Below, piece after piece: positions 44,411 to 52,954 of a DNA stretch of 64,000 bases. The position numbers were made by a program, and so were the translations under genes. The stretch covers positions 5,901,188 to 5,965,187 of the forward strand of contig CAWAIS010000001.1 of assembly GCA_963782255.1 (NCBI GenBank), given 5' to 3'. The DNA is from Roseiarcus sp963782255. Its GTDB lineage: Bacteria; Pseudomonadota; Alphaproteobacteria; Rhizobiales; Beijerinckiaceae. Each line of letters opens with the position of its first letter. Positions within the stretch are counted from its first letter, which is position 1. The notes under the pieces were generated by a model. It made no database searches and was not told the origin of the DNA. It worked only from the letters and a program-made list of their open reading frames with translations.

Positions 44411-47400
44411 GCGACGGTCTCCCTCGTTGCGCGATCGACGGGATTTGAGTGATCGAGCCAATCGATCTTGTTGAGCTTGCGGACGATGACGAACTCGTCA
44501 CGGTTGGAGCCAACCGTGCCGTAGTAATTGAAGCCATAGGAGAGGTGGGCATAGGCGCCGACCATGTGCGTCGGCTTCAGCACCGTGCGCGTCACCGAAT
44601 TATGAATGCCGCCGCGCAGGCCGGTGATTTGCGAGCCGGGCACGTTCACGATCTTCTCCTGCGCGTGATACATGAGGCACATGCCTTCATGAACGCGCTG
44701 GCTGACGACGGCGCGGGCGGCGATCGCCCCGTTCAGGTTGAAGAGCTCGATCCAATCATTGTCGACGATGCCGGCCTTCTTGGCGTCCGTTTCGGACAGC
44801 CAGACGATTGGCCCGCCTCGGGACAGGGTCAGCATCAGGAGATTGTCGGTATAGGTGGAATGGATCCCCCATTTCTGATGCGGCGTGATGAAGTTGAGAA
44901 CGATCTCCGTCTCGCCGTTGCCACGCGTGCCGAGCATCTCCGCGACAGTGCGCGTGTCGATCGGCGGCCGATAAACGGCGAGACTCTCGCCGAAGTCGCG
45001 GAACCAACGGTGATCCTGATAGAACTGCTGGCGTCCGGTCAGCGTCCGCCACGGGATGAGTTCATGCACATTGGTGTAGCCGGCCGTGTAGCTGACATGC
45101 TCGCTCTCGATGCCAGACCAGGTCGGCGACGAGATGATCTTGCGCGGCTGCGCCTGGATGTCGCGGTAGCGGATCTTTTCGTCCTCGCGCATCGCCGCGA
45201 GATGCGTGTGGTCGCGGCCGGTCACCCTGCCGAGCGCTTCCCAGGCCTTGACCGCCACCTCGCCGTTGGTTTCCGGCGCGAGATAGAGAATGACCTCCGC
45301 CGCATCGATGTCAGTCTCAATGCGCGGCCGCCCCTCGGTTGGGCCACCGTCGTCGACGCGGTAGTTCAGTTCGCCCAGGCCCTTCACCTCATCCTCAGTG
45401 TTCCATGCGATGCCCTTGCCGCCATTGCCGAGCTTATCGGCGAGCGGTCCAAGCGCGGTGAAACGACGATAGGTGCTGGGATAGTCCCGCTCGACAATGG
45501 CAATCTGCGGAGCCGTCACGCCAGGGATGAGATCGCACTCTCCCTTCCTCCAATCCTTGACCTCAAACGGTTGGGCAAGCTCGCCAGCAGTGTCGTGCTG
45601 GATCGGGACGAGCACCACGTCGCGCTCGATACCGAGATGGCCTTCGACAAGTTCCGAGAAGCGGCGCGCGATGGCCTTGTACGTCTCCCAATCGCTGCGC
45701 GCTTCCCAGACCGGATCCACCGCCGCGGAAAGCGGATGGATGAAGGGATGCATGTCCGAGGTATTGAGGTCGTTCTTCTCGTACCAGGTCGCAGTCGGGA
45801 GCACGACGTCGGAGTAGAGGCAGCTCGTCGACATACGGAAGTCGAGGGTGACGACGAGATCGAGCTTTCCCTCCGGCGCCGGATCATGCCAGGCGACCTC
45901 CTCCGGCTTCTTCCCACCCATCTCGCCGAGATCCTTGCCCTGGAGCCCGTGACGGGTGCCGAGGAAATGCTTGAGGAAGTATTCGTGGCCTTTCCCGGAG
46001 GAGCCGAAAAGGTTCGAGCGCCAGATGAACAGGTTGCGCGGGAAATTGCCCGGCTTGTCCGGATCCTCGCACGCCATGGTGATCGCGCCGGACTTCAGGC
46101 CCGCAACGACATGGTCCTTGACGCTTGCGCAGGCGCGCTCCGCAGCGGCGGCGATGGTCAACGGGTTAACGCCAAGCTGCGGCGCCGAGGGCAGCCAGCC
46201 CATGCGCTCCGCCTTGACGTTGAGATCGATGAGGCTGCCGCGATAAGGCGCAGGATCGGCCAGCGGCGACAGAAGCTCTGCGACGTCGAGCCTTTCGTAG
46301 CGCCATTGGTCGCTATGCGCATAGAAGAACGACGTGCCGTTCATGTGGCGCGGCGGCCGCACCCAATCGAGCGCGAAAGCAAGCATCGTCCAGCCGGTCT
46401 GGGGACGGAGTTTCTCCTGGCCGACGTAATGCGCAAAGCCGCCGCCTGAGACGCCGATCGTGCCGCACATCATCAGCGTGTTGATGATGCTGCGATAGCC
46501 CATGTCCTGGTGATACCAGTGGTTCATGCCGGCGCCGATGATCACCATCGCGCGGCCTTTGGTCTTCTCGGCGGTTTCGGCAAAGCCGCGCGCGACCGCG
46601 ATCGCCTTGTCGGCGGCGACGCCGGTGATCGGCTCCTGCCAGGCGGGGGTGTAGGGCAGATTGTCGGCGAAACTCTTGGCCCCGGCGCCGCCGAGACCCC
46701 GGTCGAGACCGTAGTTGGCGCAGAGAAGGTCAAAGACGGTCGCCACCAACGCTTCGCCGTCGGCGACCGCGATCTTGCGCACTGGGACGTTGCGCGTCAG
46801 CACATCGCCGCCCTGGTCGTTCCCTGGGAAATGTTCGTGCGGCTTGCCGCCGAAATATGGGAAAGCGACAACCGCGACGTCGTCGCGCCGATCGATCAGG
46901 CTCAGCGCCAGATGCGTGTCCGCGCCAGTTTCGCCATCTTTGGCTTCGAGATTCCATCGTCCGGCCGGTTCGCCGTCTTGGGGCCAGCGGTAGCCGATGG
47001 CGCCCTGCGGAACGACCAATGCACCGCTGTCTTCGGCGACAGCGACGGTCTTCCATGCTGCGCGATCCGACTTTGGCGCGTTTGGCAGATCGCTCTGGCG
47101 GAGATAGCGGTCCGGCACCCAACGGTCGCCGTCGCGGCGCAGCCGCACCAGCATCGGCATGTCGGTATAGCGGCGGCAATAGTCCTGGAAGTAGGGAACC
47201 TGCCGGTCGAGGAAGAACTCGCGCAGGATCACATGGCCCATGGCCATGGCGAGCGCCGCGTCCGTGCCCTGTTTGGGGTGCAGCCACAGATCGGAGAGTT
47301 TGGCGACCTCCGCATAGTCAGGCGTGACCGCCACGACCTTCGTGCCGTTGTAACGCGCCTCGACGAAGAAGTGGGCGTCGGGCGTGCGCGTCTGCGGCAC

Positions 47401-48165
47401 GTTGGAGCCCCAGGCGATGATATAGGCTGAATTGTACCAATCGGCCAATTCCGGCACGTCCGTCTGCTCGCCCCAGGTCTGCGGGCTCGAAGGCGGCAGG
47501 TCGCAGTACCAGTCATAGAACGAGAGCAGCGTGCCGCCGATCAGGCTGAGATAGCGGGCGCCGGAAGCGTAGGAGACCATCGACATCGCGGGGATCGGCG
47601 AGAAGCCGACTACGCGATCCGGCCCCCAGGTCTTGATGGTGTGGATGTTGGCGGCGGCGATGATCTCGCACGCCTCATCCCAGGTCGCACGGACGAAGCC
47701 GCCGCGCCCGCGCACGGACTTGTAGGAATTCGTCGCCTCGGGATCGCCGACGATTGCAGCCCAGGCTTCGACAGGCGCGAACGTCTTGCGCGCCTCACGC
47801 CAGGCTTTGACCAACCGCCCTCTGATGAGGGGGTATTTGATGCGGCTGGCGCTATAGAGATACCAGCTATAGGACGCGCCACGCGAACAGCCCCGCGGCT
47901 CGTGATTGGGCATGCCCGGCCGGGTGCGCGGGTAGTCGGTCTGCTGCGTCTCCCAGGTGACGACCCCGCTCTTGACGTAGATTTTCCAGCTGCAAGAGCC
48001 AGTGCAGTTCACGCCATGCGTCGAGCGCACGATCTTGTCGTGCTGCCAGCGCTGCCGGTAGCCTTCCTCCCACATGCGGTCTTCGTCGCGCAATTCGCCA
48101 TGCCCATCAGCGAAGGACTCTCGCCGCCGCGAAAGGTAGGTCAGGCGTTCCAGAAATTGGCTCAT
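44407..48165 (-). CDS. narG: Respiratory nitrate reductase alpha subunit NarG
   Basis: NarG is the catalytic Mo-bisMGD subunit reducing nitrate to nitrite in the cytoplasm. The 1,252-aa protein starts at ATG 48165 (MSQFLERLTYLSRRRESFAD). An upstream in-frame ATG at 48309 overlaps narK and is less likely. The N-terminal FS0 cluster site is His50, Cys54, Cys58 and Cys93 (RSTHGVNCTGSCSW, then EPRGCSRGASYSW). His as the first ligand is diagnostic of membrane-bound Nar. YNSAYIIAWGSNVPQTRTPD matches the region of the Mo-ligating Asp. No Tat signal is apparent beyond the usual vestigial N-terminus. The gene is one unbroken 3.7-kb frame. Confidence 0.97.
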   Translation of the reverse strand: MSQFLERLTYLSRRRESFADGHGELRDEDRMWEEGYRQRWQHDKIVRSTHGVNCTGSCSWKIYVKSGVVTWETQQTDYPRTRPGMPNHEPRGCSRGASYSWYLYSASRIKYPLIRGRLVKAWREARKTFAPVEAWAAIVGDPEATNSYKSVRGRGGFVRATWDEACEIIAAANIHTIKTWGPDRVVGFSPIPAMSMVSYASGARYLSLIGGTLLSFYDWYCDLPPSSPQTWGEQTDVPELADWYNSAYIIAWGSNVPQTRTPDAHFFVEARYNGTKVVAVTPDYAEVAKLSDLWLHPKQGTDAALAMAMGHVILREFFLDRQVPYFQDYCRRYTDMPMLVRLRRDGDRWVPDRYLRQSDLPNAPKSDRAAWKTVAVAEDSGALVVPQGAIGYRWPQDGEPAGRWNLEAKDGETGADTHLALSLIDRRDDVAVVAFPYFGGKPHEHFPGNDQGGDVLTRNVPVRKIAVADGEALVATVFDLLCANYGLDRGLGGAGAKSFADNLPYTPAWQEPITGVAADKAIAVARGFAETAEKTKGRAMVIIGAGMNHWYHQDMGYRSIINTLMMCGTIGVSGGGFAHYVGQEKLRPQTGWTMLAFALDWVRPPRHMNGTSFFYAHSDQWRYERLDVAELLSPLADPAPYRGSLIDLNVKAERMGWLPSAPQLGVNPLTIAAAAERACASVKDHVVAGLKSGAITMACEDPDKPGNFPRNLFIWRSNLFGSSGKGHEYFLKHFLGTRHGLQGKDLGEMGGKKPEEVAWHDPAPEGKLDLVVTLDFRMSTSCLYSDVVLPTATWYEKNDLNTSDMHPFIHPLSAAVDPVWEARSDWETYKAIARRFSELVEGHLGIERDVVLVPIQHDTAGELAQPFEVKDWRKGECDLIPGVTAPQIAIVERDYPSTYRRFTALGPLADKLGNGGKGIAWNTEDEVKGLGELNYRVDDGGPTEGRPRIETDIDAAEVILYLAPETNGEVAVKAWEALGRVTGRDHTHLAAMREDEKIRYRDIQAQPRKIISSPTWSGIESEHVSYTAGYTNVHELIPWRTLTGRQQFYQDHRWFRDFGESLAVYRPPIDTRTVAEMLGTRGNGETEIVLNFITPHQKWGIHSTYTDNLLMLTLSRGGPIVWLSETDAKKAGIVDNDWIELFNLNGAIAARAVVSQRVHEGMCLMYHAQEKIVNVPGSQITGLRGGIHNSVTRTVLKPTHMVGAYAHLSYGFNYYGTVGSNRDEFVIVRKLNKIDWLDHSNPVDRATRETVA

Positions 48166-48185
48166 TTCGCCGCTCTTTTCCCAGT

Positions 48186-49445
48186 CTATCGTGATCCTTT
48201 GGCCGTTATCACTTCTGTGGGCTCGCCCATGACCGGCGCGCGCCGCACTTCGGTCAGGTAGTTGAGGATCAGGGATACCCAGATGATGCCGTACAACAAC
48301 ATGAAGCAACTCGGGTTCACCCCGAGCCGATCCAGGATCGCGCCAAACATGATCGGCAGCAGGAACCCTCCGAGACCACCGGCCATGCCGACGATGCCGG
48401 AGACGGCGCCCATGCTGTCCGGGAAATCATCAGCGATGTATTTGAACGTCGACGCCATCCCGCAAGCGAAGGCGACGCCGAGAACCATCAGCAAACCTGT
48501 GAAGAGCCAGGGCGGCAGCGCGATACCGAAACTTACCGGCCCATTGACGGTGTGCACGATCAGCTCAGTTTTCGGGTAGGAGAGCAGGAACAGGGCGATC
48601 CAGGCCGCCCACTGCACCCACCAGGTCACGTTGTGAGCGCCATAACGGTCCGACAGCCAGCCTCCGACGGCGCGAAATGCGCCGCCTGGCAGCGAAAAAC
48701 AGGCCGCGAGCAGCGACGCCTGAGCGATCGAGAAGCTGTATTCGCTCTTGAAATACTGCGGCATCCAGACCGATAAGGCTGTGAAGCCGCCAAACACGAC
48801 CGAATAGTATTGGCAATATTTCCAGACGCGAGGATCGCGCAAGACTGCCAATTCCTGCCGCATCGAAGGCGCACTGCCCTTGCCTGCCCCCGGATCCGGG
48901 GCAGACAGGAACCAAAACAATGCCGCGGTCAGGAGGAGAGCGACCGCATAGACCTTCGGCACAGATTGCCAACCGTAGCTGCCCACCAGAAACGGGGCGA
49001 CGAACATATTCAGCGCCGCGCCCGTGGTGCCGGCGCCAAAGAATCCCATCGCGAACCCGCGGCTCTCCTTTCGAAAGAAACGCGCCACATAGGGTGTGCC
49101 GACCGAGAAGGAGGCGCCGACCAGCCCGAGTGCGAGGCCGAGCAGCAGAAACTGCCAGAGCGCGGTCGCGAAGGACGAGATCCACAACGGAACGGCACAG
49201 CCAACCAGTAAGAGGAGCATGATGACCCGGCCGCCGAAGCGATCCGTCCATATGCCGAGCGGCAGACGGAACAGTGCTCCGGTCAGGACAGGCGTGGCGG
49301 TGAGAAGCCCGAGCTCGGTCGAATCCAGATGGAGCAGGGCGCGGATCGGGATGCCTGTGACTCCGAACATCGTCCACACCGCGAAACAGACGGTGAATGC
49401 CCATGTGGTCACGAACAGAACCCTAAGATTTCCGGACTTCGGCAT
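48186..49445 (-). CDS. narK: NarK-type nitrate/nitrite transporter
   Basis: This is an MFS permease of the nitrate-nitrite porter family, about 419 aa with 12 predicted membrane segments. Family motifs are RLPLGIWTDRFGGRVIMLLL (MFS signature after TM2), FSVGTPYVARFFRKESRGFA and AMGFFGAGTTGAALNMFVAP (first nitrate signature), and FKYIADDFPDSMGAVSGIVG with MAGGLGGFLLPIMFG (second signature). The start ATG 49445 (MPKSGNLRVLFVTTWAF) follows GAGGTAAGG; an ATG eight codons earlier is the alternative. It lies 20 bp upstream of narG, so nitrate uptake and reduction are co-transcribed. Confidence 0.93.
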   Translation of the reverse strand: MPKSGNLRVLFVTTWAFTVCFAVWTMFGVTGIPIRALLHLDSTELGLLTATPVLTGALFRLPLGIWTDRFGGRVIMLLLLVGCAVPLWISSFATALWQFLLLGLALGLVGASFSVGTPYVARFFRKESRGFAMGFFGAGTTGAALNMFVAPFLVGSYGWQSVPKVYAVALLLTAALFWFLSAPDPGAGKGSAPSMRQELAVLRDPRVWKYCQYYSVVFGGFTALSVWMPQYFKSEYSFSIAQASLLAACFSLPGGAFRAVGGWLSDRYGAHNVTWWVQWAAWIALFLLSYPKTELIVHTVNGPVSFGIALPPWLFTGLLMVLGVAFACGMASTFKYIADDFPDSMGAVSGIVGMAGGLGGFLLPIMFGAILDRLGVNPSCFMLLYGIIWVSLILNYLTEVRRAPVMGEPTEVITAKGSR

Positions 49446-49532
49446 CCTTACCTCTAACCCCTCAAGCAAATGTCAGCCGGCCAACCAAGCCCCCATGCCA
49501 GCGCCGGCGAAGACTTCGCTCTCGTTGGTTCT

Positions 49533-50012
49533 TCATGTCCGGTCCGCATGCGTGCTCTCGGCCGAATATCGCTCGCCCTTCCTCAGAATCACGCCCTGCG
49601 AATTTGCGATGCCGAGCTCGAGGCTCTCGGCTATGCGACGAGACAACACGATGAAGCGTTCTGCCGCAGCCTGCGGACAGACTTCATGGGCCGTCTCAGC
49701 GAAGAGAGCCAGCCACCGGTCAAAGTGTTGGGCATCGATCGGCAACGGAAGATGCCGAGCCATGGGCCCGCCACGATACCGGCCGCTCATCAGCGCGACG
49801 GATGACCAGAAGGCGAACATCTTTTGGAGGTGCGGCTCCCAATCCTTGATCTTCGCCGCGAAGATCGGACCCAGGATCGCGTCATCGCGAACCCGAGCAT
49901 AGAAGCTCCGAATGAGCCGCTCGATCATCGCCTCGTCGATGCCGGTTTCCACCTGGATTTGCGACGTGATGGCCGTCCGGCGTGCACGCGCGGCGTCAGC
50001 GTGGCCGCTCAT
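49533..50012 (-). CDS. Group III truncated hemoglobin
   Basis: This 159-aa globin is read from ATG 50012 (MSGHADAARARRTAI), in an ATGA overlap with the upstream gene. The fold is recognised by IERLIRSFYARVRDDAILGP, then KIKDWEPHLQKMFAFWSSVA and MSGRYRGGPMARHLPLPIDA. The proximal-His segment is HFDRWLALFAET. Group III globins lack the Gly-Gly motifs of other groups. In nitrate-respiring bacteria such globins are thought to detoxify NO or deliver electrons to nitrogen oxides (association, not proven for this family). The gene is 88 bp upstream of narK on the same strand. Confidence 0.88.
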   Translation of the reverse strand: MSGHADAARARRTAITSQIQVETGIDEAMIERLIRSFYARVRDDAILGPIFAAKIKDWEPHLQKMFAFWSSVALMSGRYRGGPMARHLPLPIDAQHFDRWLALFAETAHEVCPQAAAERFIVLSRRIAESLELGIANSQGVILRKGERYSAESTHADRT

Positions 50013-50455
50013 CGCATCCATCCACTGGTTTCGCCTTGGGGACGGGCCGTCGCCAACTCAATGTTGTCCCGATGCGATTCGAGCATTGCGGCGAGATCGG
50101 CATGGAGGGCGTCGTCTCGAACCGTCGGCAAAAGCCGTTCGAGCTTGCGAACCACCCAGCCTTGACCGCGATTGAGAAAGGCCAGGCGCTCGCGCACGTC
50201 GGAGATCGCCATCGCCTTCTCATAAAAGGCGCCGGTCTTGGCGGAGGGCGCGCCCCGAAGATGCTGGATCGACTTCGTCAGTACGCCGCACCAACGCGCC
50301 TCGTCCCGCTGCAGGTCAACCATCGTCGTCTTCAAGGCTTGAGGTGCTTCCTGCGTCATCCGGAGCGTGACCCGAGCACCCGCGCGCTCAGCTTTCAGCA
50401 GCTCGTTGAGCGCCAGTTCGTCGCGCGTTGCATATCCCATGTAGCCATCGTCCAT
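50009..50455 (-). CDS. Helical protein of unknown function in the nar locus (DUF6306-like)
   Basis: This 148-aa, almost all-helical protein contains ALNELLKAERAGARVTLRMT, then LQRDEARWCGVLTKSIQHLR, FLNRGQGWVVRKLERLLPTV and HADLAAMLESHRDNIELATA. Glu and Asp-Glu-x-Arg positions spaced along the helices recall ferritin-like four-helix bundles, so metal binding is conceivable but unproven. I believe it belongs to DUF6306, a family found beside nitrate and nitric-oxide genes, but this is from memory. The gene overlaps the hemoglobin gene by four bases, implying joint function. Confidence 0.65.
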   Translation of the reverse strand: MDDGYMGYATRDELALNELLKAERAGARVTLRMTQEAPQALKTTMVDLQRDEARWCGVLTKSIQHLRGAPSAKTGAFYEKAMAISDVRERLAFLNRGQGWVVRKLERLLPTVRDDALHADLAAMLESHRDNIELATARPQGETSGWMR

Positions 50456-50551
50456 CTCGCGCGCTAAGCACGCCGGCGAGGCGAACTCTGGCCGTTCGAG
50501 ACTTTGAGCCGCACCCGATGCACACAGACTGGCAGCCTGTGTCGCGATCGC

Positions 50552-51493
50552 TTAAATCTTGTCTGCGGCCGGTTGCACTGCGCTGATGCGGCCGACACCC
50601 GCGCCGGCATAGAGCGCCATTGCCTCGAAATCTCCCGTCATCGAGCGAAGCGGCGAATCCGTGCTGAAAAGGTAGATTGGCCGCCCTTCGTCATCGCCGA
50701 TGACAGTTCGCCTCTTGCCGAAGGGATCGCCGCGCTCACCGCGCGTAACGCTATTCGTCAGCACGCGCACGTTCGCGCCATGTGGCCAATTGATGTGAAA
50801 GGCATCGGTCAGAACCGTATCCTCGTTGGCCGCCTCGACCAGGCGTTGCTTGTGATATTCGTGCGCGAAGGACTCCTCCGTCGCGATCAAAGCCGTGCCG
50901 AACACCGCCCCTTGGGCGCCAAGCGCGAGAACGGTGACGAGGTCCGCGCCGTCCACGAGTCCGCCGGCCGCCAGCACCGGCAGAGTCGTCTGACTGGCGA
51001 TGTCCGGAACCAATTCGTCGAGCGGACATTCGCCGCGCACATGGCCGCCGGCTTCGACGCCTTGCGCGATGATGATGTGCGCGCCGGCGTGTTCCACCGA
51101 ACGTGCCTCGGCAAGCGTGCCTACTTGGCATGCAACGATGATCCCGGCGTCGCGCAGCCGTCGGATCAATGCGAAAGAGACGTCCCAGTACAGGCCTATC
51201 ACCGGTACATTGAGTTCGATGCACGCCGAAACCTGCGCTTCGAGGAGCTCGCGATCCGTCGCCGCCGGGATCAGGTTGACGCCGAAGCGCTCAAATCCTC
51301 GCCGGCGCAACACCTCCACTTCGGACCGGATCCGGGCAACCGGCTCGCGCACCATGCCGAGAAAGCCGAAAGCGCCCGCCGCGCTGACCGCAGCGACCAG
51401 CTCGAACCGCGCCACGCCTCCCATCCCGGCCGCCACGATCGGGTAAGCGCAACCGAGAAGATCGCAGACGGGCCTATTGAGGGCGCTTTTCAT
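50552..51493 (-). CDS. Nitronate monooxygenase / NAD(P)H-dependent flavin oxidoreductase
   Basis: This is an FMN-binding TIM barrel of the 2-nitropropane dioxygenase family, which oxidises nitronates or reduces flavin substrates. It is 313 aa from ATG 51493 (MKSALNRPVCDLLGCAYPIV). Diagnostic parts are AGMGGVARFELVAAVSAAGA, GFLGMVREPVARIRSEVEVL, IIIAQGVEAGGHVRGECPLD (flavin-phosphate and active-site region with the GVEAGGH motif) and LPVLAAGGLVDGADLVTVLA with LGAQGAVFGTALIA. The start overlaps the end of the DUF488 gene by 20 bp. In a nitrate locus it could remove nitrated by-products (inference). Confidence 0.87.
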   Translation of the reverse strand: MKSALNRPVCDLLGCAYPIVAAGMGGVARFELVAAVSAAGAFGFLGMVREPVARIRSEVEVLRRRGFERFGVNLIPAATDRELLEAQVSACIELNVPVIGLYWDVSFALIRRLRDAGIIVACQVGTLAEARSVEHAGAHIIIAQGVEAGGHVRGECPLDELVPDIASQTTLPVLAAGGLVDGADLVTVLALGAQGAVFGTALIATEESFAHEYHKQRLVEAANEDTVLTDAFHINWPHGANVRVLTNSVTRGERGDPFGKRRTVIGDDEGRPIYLFSTDSPLRSMTGDFEAMALYAGAGVGRISAVQPAADKI

Positions 51494-51881
51494 GGCCGCG
51501 GCCCATGTGATTGCGCAGATAGTCCGCCAAGACCAGCGCATGGTTGTGCGCTTCATCATGGGCTGCATAGAGGAGTGTCACTGCGCCTCGCTTCACCAAA
51601 AACTCCAATCGTGCAACCTCGTCCTCATTGCCTTCGAGTTCCATCCGGTAACGGCGCGCAAACTCGCCATAGCGCTCTGGATCGTGACCGAACCACTCGC
51701 GCAGTCCCGGACTCGGCGCGATTTCCTTCAGCCAGCAGGTGAGCGCGGCGTTCTCTTTGCGTAGCCCGCGCGGCCACAGCCGGTCCACAAGAACGCGTGT
51801 CCCATCGGACGCGTCCGCCGGGTCATAGACACGCTTGATCCGGATTGGTGCGTCCTGTTTTTTCATTTCATCAGATGTCAC
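51474..51881 (-). CDS. DUF488 family protein
   Basis: This 135-aa protein has IRIKRVYDPADASDGTRVLV then DRLWPRGLRKENAALTCWLK, EWFGHDPERYGEFARRYRME and AVTLLYAAHDEAHNHALVLA. These are the standard blocks of the YeaO branch of DUF488 (RVYDP, DRLWPRG, WFGHDP, LLYAARD). Function is not established. It is often found with nitrogen-oxide or stress genes. The start at 51881 is GTG (VTSDEMKKQDAPI); an ATG at 51866 (MKKQDAPI) is equally plausible. It is the first gene of the minus-strand run leading to nar, so a promoter is expected just beyond 51881. Confidence 0.85.
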   Translation of the reverse strand: MTSDEMKKQDAPIRIKRVYDPADASDGTRVLVDRLWPRGLRKENAALTCWLKEIAPSPGLREWFGHDPERYGEFARRYRMELEGNEDEVARLEFLVKRGAVTLLYAAHDEAHNHALVLADYLRNHMGRGHEKRPQ

Positions 51882-52127
51882 GGCTCTTCGAGCGTTACTT
51901 GCGCGGGCGCTCGATCGATTGGTCGCGCCCCTTGCGCTCCCCTTAAGACCCGCCGTGCCTCTTCCTTCAACGATCTGTAGCCTCCCGCCTCGCCGTGGGG
52001 GGACGCGCGCGAAGCAACATGCTCATCGGCATAGGCGCCCGCCGATCGCAATTCCGATCCTTTGGCTGGCGCCGCCGCCATAAGCCGCCGGCTTCGGGTT
52101 GACTGCCGGCCACGGCGAGAATCCCGT

Positions 52128-52688
52128 TCACTCCGCCCCCTCTTTCGGTAAGTATCCCCCGGCAGAGCCGGGGGCTTTAGGATTTGAGCCGCTCGAAGCG
52201 GCAGGAGGGGTCGCTGACGCGGCCCCTTGAGTTTGGAGCCGCCCAAGGGCGGCGCTGTCACGCCAGAGGTTCAACTGTTCCAGCCTCTGATCTTCCTTTT
52301 CTTGATTGCGAATGTAGGCGCGGATGGCCTGCCCATCGCGCCCGACCGTGTTGACGAAGAATCCTCGGGCCCAAAAGTGCTGCCCAACGAAATTGCGTTT
52401 GCGCTCTCCATAAACTCTGGCCATGTGGATCGCGCTCTTGCCCTTGATGAAGCCGACCACTTGCGAAACCGCGTATTTCGGCGGGATCGAAAGCAGCATG
52501 TGGACATGATCGGGCATCAAATGCCCTTCCTCGACCTTCAACTCCTTCTGGTGCGCGAGCTTGCGGAACACTTCGCCCAGATGCCGCCGTAACTCTTGAT
52601 ACAGCGTCTTGCGCCGACATTTCGGAATGAAGACAACATGATATTTGCAGTCCCAAATTGTGTGGCTTAGGCTCTCATACTCGTCCAT
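52128..52688 (-). CDS. tnpA: IS200/IS605-family transposase TnpA
   Basis: This single-strand-specific HUH/Y1 transposase (REP-family fold) begins MDEYESLSHTIWDCKYHVVF. The HUH motif is GHLMPDHVHMLLSIPPKYAV, preceded by FIPKCRRKTLYQELRRHLGE. The catalytic Tyr lies in the C-terminal helix IRAYIRNQEKEDQRLEQL. The normal protein ends soon after that helix at about residue 145. Here the frame reads on for about 40 low-complexity residues through the element's end hairpin. No TnpB accompanies it, so it is of the IS200 type. Confidence 0.9.
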   Translation of the reverse strand: MDEYESLSHTIWDCKYHVVFIPKCRRKTLYQELRRHLGEVFRKLAHQKELKVEEGHLMPDHVHMLLSIPPKYAVSQVVGFIKGKSAIHMARVYGERKRNFVGQHFWARGFFVNTVGRDGQAIRAYIRNQEKEDQRLEQLNLWRDSAALGRLQTQGAASATPPAASSGSNPKAPGSAGGYLPKEGAE

Positions 52689-52795
52689 CGGTGGAGTTCC
52701 TTTCGTGTGAGTGGCTGCTCACGTTGGAACTTCGCCGGTGGACCGCCGGACACGTCAAACTTCTACTGCCGCCCCGGCACAGCCGGGGGGTCTCC
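52150..52795 (-). mobile_element. IS200-type element with hairpin ends
   Basis: One end has the hairpin CCCCCGGC-AGA-GCCGGGGG (52156-52174). The other has CCCCGGC-ACA-GCCGGGG (52772-52788). IS200/IS605 elements have no inverted repeats and use such imperfect subterminal hairpins. Exact cleavage sites were not determined, so bounds are approximate. The element lies between the nar operon promoter side and the Crp/Fnr gene. Confidence 0.7.
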
Positions 52796-52868
52796 CGCTT
52801 ACGCTAGGCTCGCCAATACGACTGCGTCTCGATATAGGATCCGCTTCGGACAAAATCGTAGTCACGCT

Positions 52869-52882
52869 GTGATCTAAGTCAA
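52869..52882 (+). promoter_or_regulatory. FNR-like box, imperfect
   Basis: GTGATCTAAGTCAA resembles the FNR/NNR consensus TTGAT-N4-ATCAA, with mismatches in the outer positions. It lies about 85 bp upstream of the proposed Crp/Fnr start, a position suitable for activation. Confidence 0.5.
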
Positions 52883-52912
52883 TTGCATTCGTGACATGCG
52901 ACACCATACCGC

Positions 52913-52926
52913 GTGATCAAAATCAC
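52913..52926 (+). promoter_or_regulatory. Perfect Crp/Fnr-type palindrome
   Basis: GTGAT-CAAA-ATCAC is a perfect inverted repeat with the 5-4-5 spacing of Crp/Fnr family operators. It coincides with the furthest upstream GTG of the regulator ORF, which argues that translation begins later and that the site is an operator, probably for autoregulation. Confidence 0.6.
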
Positions 52927-52954
52927 ACAGGACGGCGTGGACTCGGCCACAACG

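Noticed and set aside
44449..46449. 666-aa plus-strand frame antisense to narG
   Set aside because: narG is unmistakable on the minus strand; the antisense frame has no recognisable domain.
52128..52688. The IS200 TnpA as a RAYT domesticated protein
   Set aside because: Subterminal hairpins lie on both sides of the gene, and its N-terminus and HUH context match mobile IS200 transposases rather than REP-associated ones.
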